Below the pieces are notes generated by a model. The model was not told where the DNA came from, ran no database searches, and saw nothing but the letters and a program-made list of their open reading frames with translations. A stretch of DNA of 64,000 bases, taken from contig CM071591.1 in the NCBI GenBank assembly GCA_036429605.1, positions 3,658,001 to 3,722,000 of the forward strand. Reading direction: 5' to 3'. Of the stretch, positions 60,125 to 64,000 are shown piece by piece. Both the position numbers and the translations under genes were made by a program. Within the stretch, counting starts at the first letter, position 1, and each line of letters opens with the position of its first letter. Origin of the DNA: Cladobotryum mycophilum (taxonomy: Eukaryota > Ascomycota > Sordariomycetes > Hypocreales > Hypocreaceae).

Positions 60125-61382
60125 TAGGATTTGACTGTTTGATTGTATTAAGAGGGTAGATTTGATTGATTTAGTTTGATTTAATTTGATTTAATAGATT
60201 TGAATTAATTGAATATAAAGCTATTCTAGAGTCTTAAAAGGTTATATTAGTTTTTAATCTGTAATTCTAGTATAAAAAAGGGATTTTTAAGTATAACTGT
60301 TTTTTGTTTTAGCTAGTTCTTTAAGTATTATGTTTTTTTAAGTGTTAAGGCTTTTATTAAAAGTTATTAAGATAATAGTATAAGCTTTATTAAGCTAAAT
60401 GCCCTTTTATAGTCTAAAGCTATTATAAGAATTATTAATATATCTAAGATAAGCTTATTAAGTATTAAAAATATTTTTTTAAAAATATTTATTAAGGAAT
60501 TAAATTAATTTATTATATAAGTTTAAGATAATAGTATCTTTTAAACTTAAAGCTTTTATTTTATTATATAATTATATAATTAAGCTAGTTATTATAAAAA
60601 CTATTAAAACTTAGTAGTTAAGAAAAAGAGTATTATAAAGGCTTAAAGTTTATATAATAGGATTAGGATTAGGATATTATTAATATTAATACTTATAATA
60701 TATAATAAGACTTTTTTTATATTATAAAACTATATAAGCTATTTTTTATTATTTTAATAATTTTTAAGCTATTAAATACCTAGGTTAAGCTATAAAATAA
60801 TTATAATAATAAAAGAAATTAATTCTTTAAGCTTTATATAATATAAATTAGACTTTTATTAAATATTTAAAATAAAAAACTAAAGATATAATCTTAAATT
60901 ATTAATAAAGTTTTATATTTTTTTATATTAGATATTCTTTTTTTATATATTTTAGAAGTTTATTTATTGGATTTGATTATAAGGTTTATTATTTTAGCTA
61001 ATTGTAAAAAGGCTATTGGTTTTATATTATTCGAGTATAATTTATAGTTTATATTTGATTTTAAGTCTCTTCGATTTTTTTATTAGTAAGGGGGTAAAGA
61101 ATATTTTTTAATACTTAAGATATATAAGAAAAAACTTAATACCTATTATAATCTTTTAAATCCTACTATAACTATTTTTTTACCCTAATCTTAGTAATAT
61201 ATTGTTTAATTTTAAAGGGGCTTAAGGATATTTTTAATCTCTATTAAAAGCTACTAATCTTTAACTATAAGAATATTTTTATTAGAAATATGCTTTTATT
61301 AGTCTATTTTAAGTTAGTTTTGTTTTAGGAAACCTTAGATTTATTATTGTTTTTTTATAATATATTTAATTATTAAATATAT
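60125..61382. repeat. Extremely AT-rich island (RIP-like)
   Basis: From about 60125 the base composition drops abruptly to overwhelmingly A and T, with many TTAA/TATA words, almost no C-containing codons and no usable frame. This is what repeat-induced point mutation leaves of old transposons in Pezizomycotina. The same composition resumes at 63351-63528 on the far side of the LINE, so both parts were once one island. No source element can be recognised. Confidence 0.8.
61368..61382. repeat. 15-bp target-site duplication, left copy
   Basis: AATTATTAAATATAT, identical to 63351-63365 on the other side of the LINE. Length and position are as expected for target-primed reverse transcription. Confidence 0.75.
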
Positions 61383-63350
61383 ATGCCTATCAGAACTGTA
61401 GGGCTCTAGAGACTATAGTAGCCAAGCTTATCGGGGAAGCAGAACCTCAAGGGGTCCAGTTTGACCCAGGCAAAACCGAGCTTATCCACTTTGCAAGACA
61501 ACGCCGACCAATAACAGAGGGGCTTACTGTAGCTAATCTAGCGGTTAAGCCTAAACCACTGGTCAAATGGCTAGGGGTCTGGCTAGACTACCAACTCAAC
61601 TTCAAACACCACGTAACAGAAAAGCTCGAACAGGCTACCAAAGCCTTCCAGGGCCTTCAGAGGCTAGGCAATACGCAACACGGGCTACCTGCACGAGCCC
61701 TACGGCTGCTGTATATAGCTTGCATAAGCTCTATAGTAGATTATGGAGTCCCTCTTTGGTACAAGGGACCAGGACAAAAAAACCTCATCTACCAACTCCA
61801 ACAGCTACAGAACCTTGCCCTAGCCAGGATACTAGGGGCCTTCAAGAGGTCCCCTTATAAGGCACTGGAACTGGAAGCAGCTATCCCCCCGGTTGAAGTT
61901 AGACTCCAAAAAGCCTGCCTTAAGTACGGCCTCCGCACTCAAACCCTCTCAGAAACCCACCCAATCCGATTAGCCATAACTAGTACAGCTGCACCAACAC
62001 AACTCACTAGGTTATTAGCTAGCCTTGATAAAGCTATTGGAAAGTATGAGAGAATAGAAAGACAAGATTTAGTTTGGCAGGCCCCTTGGAATAAGGAACC
62101 TAAAGCTACTATCCTAATCAGCCAAGCCTCCAAGAAGGAAGCCAAAAAGCAACACCTACAGTTACTAGAAGACCTTACCTTTGATAACTACCGAGCCTTC
62201 TATACAGACGGCTCGCAGGGTACTCATAAAGGTACTAGCACTAACTCATGTGCATACTATGAAGACAGCCCAAGCCGGCAAACTGAAGCAGCGAAAACAG
62301 CGAGAGTAGCAAGATTCTGGAACCTAGGACCTTACATAGAAGTAGCTGATGCCGAGCTTATAGCAATCTCTAAGGTCCTAGATGCCCTACTATTATCCAG
62401 GACAAACCAACCAACAGCCTATATCTTTGTTGACAGCCAAGCAGCTATAATGAAGATCAAAGGCCCTGGAGAGATTAGTTACAGAATCCGGGCTCAGCTG
62501 CACCTCCTATCACAGCAAAGCATAGCCATTACAGTTGCCTGGGTACCCAGCCACACAGGGATCCCAGGGAATGAAATAGCTGATCAGTTAGCTAAGAAAG
62601 GGCTAGAAGCCTCGTATAGAGGCCGCCCATACGCCTCTCTTAGCTACCTAAACCGGAAGATAAGAAAAGTCATAGTACAGCAGTGGCAGACTAGCTGGGC
62701 CAGTGAAGAGATGAGAGAGGAGACAGGCCAGAGAGCGAGAGGCCTAGGCACCCAATACCGCAGGATAGCTCAAGATAACCTTAGCTTTTCGCTAAAAGCT
62801 AACCTAGTCAAGGGACCGAGACCAACCCAGTCAGCCTATATCCAGCTAAAACTAGGGATAGGGTATCTTAAAAGCTATCAAAAAGCCATAAAGAACCTCC
62901 CTGACGACCGCTGTAGATGTAGCCAACGACACACAACGCAACACCTGCTGCTACGCTGTAGCAGATACCAAGGGCCTAGAAAGGCCCTGCAGAAGGCCTT
63001 AGGGCCAGGAGCCCAGCTAACGTTACAGAAGCTCTTCACAACAAAACTAGGAAAGGAAGCCCTAATAGGCTTCCTTACTAGCACGAAGATCTGTACGCGA
63101 AGCTGGTTTTTAGAAGAGTAGATATAGGCTGATTAGTTAGCTAGTCAGCCTAGAGGCTAAGGGACATACATAACGCTTGGAACTAGGAGAAAGAAAACCA
63201 CCAACTGGAAAACACAATGCCTTATACTGTTAGCTTGAAAGCTAGCCAGCTAGCTACTATTCTAGAAAGTCACTGTACAGTAAGCTTTTAGATAGATAGA
63301 TAGCCGCTTCATAGGCCTTCGGCCTCCATAAGCGTAATGAATGAAAAAAA
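61383..63350 (+). mobile_element. 5'-truncated LINE retrotransposon (Tad-like), 3' portion
   Basis: A 1.97-kb insertion inside the AT-rich island. It is flanked by a 15-bp direct repeat and ends in an A-run (about 63344-63352). It carries the 3' part of an ORF2-type polyprotein without internal stops from 61385 to 63121, followed by an untranslated tail with a short hairpin (GGCCTTCGGCC). Base composition is ordinary and the frame is clean, so it has escaped RIP, unlike its surroundings. Truncation at the 5' end removes the endonuclease and the main reverse transcriptase motifs, so it cannot move on its own. Confidence 0.88.
61385..63121 (+). CDS. LINE ORF2 remnant: end of reverse transcriptase plus RNase H
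   Basis: Open frame of 578 codons with no start at its left end, because the element is truncated. It opens in the RT thumb region (FDPGKTELIHFARQRRP, then KWLGVWLDYQLNFKHHV), which is typical of Tad/I-type LINEs. It continues through a connector (YGVPLWYKGPG) to a complete-looking RNase H domain: FYTDGSQGT with the first Asp, ADAELIAISK with Glu, YIFVDSQAAI with the second Asp, and VAWVPSHTGIPGNEIADQLAK with the final His and Asp. A Cys/His-containing tail (CRCSQRHTTQHLLLRC) follows, as in related fungal elements. Any translated product would have to start internally, for example at the Met at 62450. Not functional as a transposase. Confidence 0.88.
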   Translation, partial: AYQNCRALETIVAKLIGEAEPQGVQFDPGKTELIHFARQRRPITEGLTVANLAVKPKPLVKWLGVWLDYQLNFKHHVTEKLEQATKAFQGLQRLGNTQHGLPARALRLLYIACISSIVDYGVPLWYKGPGQKNLIYQLQQLQNLALARILGAFKRSPYKALELEAAIPPVEVRLQKACLKYGLRTQTLSETHPIRLAITSTAAPTQLTRLLASLDKAIGKYERIERQDLVWQAPWNKEPKATILISQASKKEAKKQHLQLLEDLTFDNYRAFYTDGSQGTHKGTSTNSCAYYEDSPSRQTEAAKTARVARFWNLGPYIEVADAELIAISKVLDALLLSRTNQPTAYIFVDSQAAIMKIKGPGEISYRIRAQLHLLSQQSIAITVAWVPSHTGIPGNEIADQLAKKGLEASYRGRPYASLSYLNRKIRKVIVQQWQTSWASEEMREETGQRARGLGTQYRRIAQDNLSFSLKANLVKGPRPTQSAYIQLKLGIGYLKSYQKAIKNLPDDRCRCSQRHTTQHLLLRCSRYQGPRKALQKALGPGAQLTLQKLFTTKLGKEALIGFLTSTKICTRSWFLEE

Positions 63351-63365
63351 AATTATTAAATATAT
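63351..63365. repeat. 15-bp target-site duplication, right copy
   Basis: AATTATTAAATATAT directly after the A-run of the LINE; matches 61368-61382. The first bases overlap the A-run, so the exact edge is uncertain by one or two bases. Confidence 0.75.
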
Positions 63366-63528
63366 TAAATTTTATTATGTTTTATTATTAAAAAGTAATT
63401 TAACTTTATAAGATAATATATTATATAATAAAAAGTTATTATAATTATATTCTTTAAAAATAATCTTTTTAAATTAAACGGATTATTAAAATAAAGCTTT
63501 AATAAATCTAATAATATTATATAGTTTA
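63366..63528. repeat. Continuation of the AT-rich island
   Basis: Same A/T-dominated composition as 60125-61382; no coding potential. Confidence 0.75.
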
Positions 63529-64000
63529 TGTGATGACCCGACCCCACGTCTAGGTCATACACTGAAAAAAGACTTACTTTTAGGAACACTTATGCTTATT
63601 ACGGCCTAGCATAACCACAATGGAACCTTAGATAAGCCAACTAATCATATTACTGATCTGGCTTACCTCTAAAGGATCGGCTTACTAAGTAAGCGCAGAA
63701 TCACTAAGTAAGCGAGGAATCACTAAGTAAGCGCAAAGCCACTAAGTGATCGTAACGATTACTAGATTATTGGTTTATTTCTATTAGAATAGAACCTTAT
63801 ATTTATTCAGATTATAATAAACTTAATTATTATATATATTAGCCTATATCTTTTTCTTATGTATTTAGTTAGTTATTAATATAATTGTTTACTATTAGTA
63901 ACCTAATACCCGAACTGTAATACATTAAACCTATTACTCGACCTTGCCCTGATCCATTACTAATATTAACCACGATTCAGGTTATCCTTGTTAGGAAACG
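63529..64000. mobile_element. Putative LTR (start of an LTR retrotransposon or solo LTR), cut by window edge
   Basis: Composition changes sharply at 63529 to a sequence starting TGTGATGACCCGACCCC. The 5'-TG fits an LTR terminus, and this type of beginning occurs in fungal Ty3/gypsy-like LTRs as I remember them. It contains a 19-bp tandem repeat (63681-63756). The far end and any internal domain lie outside the window, so the identity is tentative. Confidence 0.45.
63681..63756. repeat. Four tandem copies of a 19-bp unit
   Basis: Units of the form ATCACTAAGTAAGCGAGGA (with small changes) follow each other at 63681, 63700, 63719 and 63738; the last is most diverged (CACTAAGTGATCG). Located inside the putative LTR. 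Confidence 0.7.

Noticed and set aside
60125..61382. Possible mitochondrial DNA fragment because of the high A/T content
   Set aside because: No mitochondrial gene, tRNA or long frame is seen, and the transition plus nested LINE fit a nuclear RIP island better.
63681..63756. CRISPR-like direct repeats
   Set aside because: The 19-bp units are contiguous without spacers, in eukaryotic transposon-like DNA; an ordinary tandem repeat.

Overview
This 64 kb window looks like nuclear DNA of a filamentous ascomycete (Pezizomycotina, probably Sordariomycetes; Hypocreales would fit, but that is inference). The genes carry short introns of about 47-104 nt with GT..AG ends and branch sites of the CTAAC/CTGAC type. 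The content includes a PalI pH-signalling protein, a Zn2Cys6 regulator, an alpha-aminoadipate-pathway homoisocitrate dehydrogenase, a patatin/NACHT/WD40 immune-receptor relic and an AT-rich island typical of RIP-mutated DNA. Exon joints were worked out by eye. In most genes the spliced lengths come out divisible by three.

Layout. 1-31 kb is mostly core genome: a partial Pro-rich protein (-), palI (-), a mitochondrial ABC1/ADCK-type kinase (+), a gag-like small gene (+), a decayed patatin-NACHT-WD40 NLR (+), a septin-type GTPase (+), a Myb protein resembling Taz1/TRF (-), a DUF7704-like membrane protein (-), a two-Myb Teb1/Tay1-like telobox protein (+) and ribosomal protein S4 (+). 31-43 kb is sparser: a multicopper oxidase of the ascorbate-oxidase type (-), a secreted lysozyme-like protein (+), a Zn2Cys6 regulator (+) and a class I glutamine amidotransferase (-). 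44-57 kb holds LYS12 (+), a six-exon gene joining a nucleoside-phosphorylase domain to ubiquitin-like and zinc-finger parts (+), a fatty-acyl reductase (-), a kinase-like protein (+) and a PD-(D/E)XK-like protein (+). From about 60.1 kb the sequence turns into an extremely AT-rich island. It is interrupted by a 5'-truncated but otherwise uncorrupted LINE with a 15-bp target-site duplication, and an LTR-like sequence lies at the right edge.

Two themes stand out. First, two putative telomere-binding Myb proteins lie within 5 kb of each other, and one has a double telomeric repeat in its promoter. Second, five otherwise healthy genes each lack exactly one base in or beside a homopolymer run. This points to base-calling errors rather than real pseudogenes. 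Other candidates for follow-up are the PNP-UBL-zinc-finger fusion, the free-standing gag-like gene, the dead NLR and the LINE insertion that post-dates RIP.
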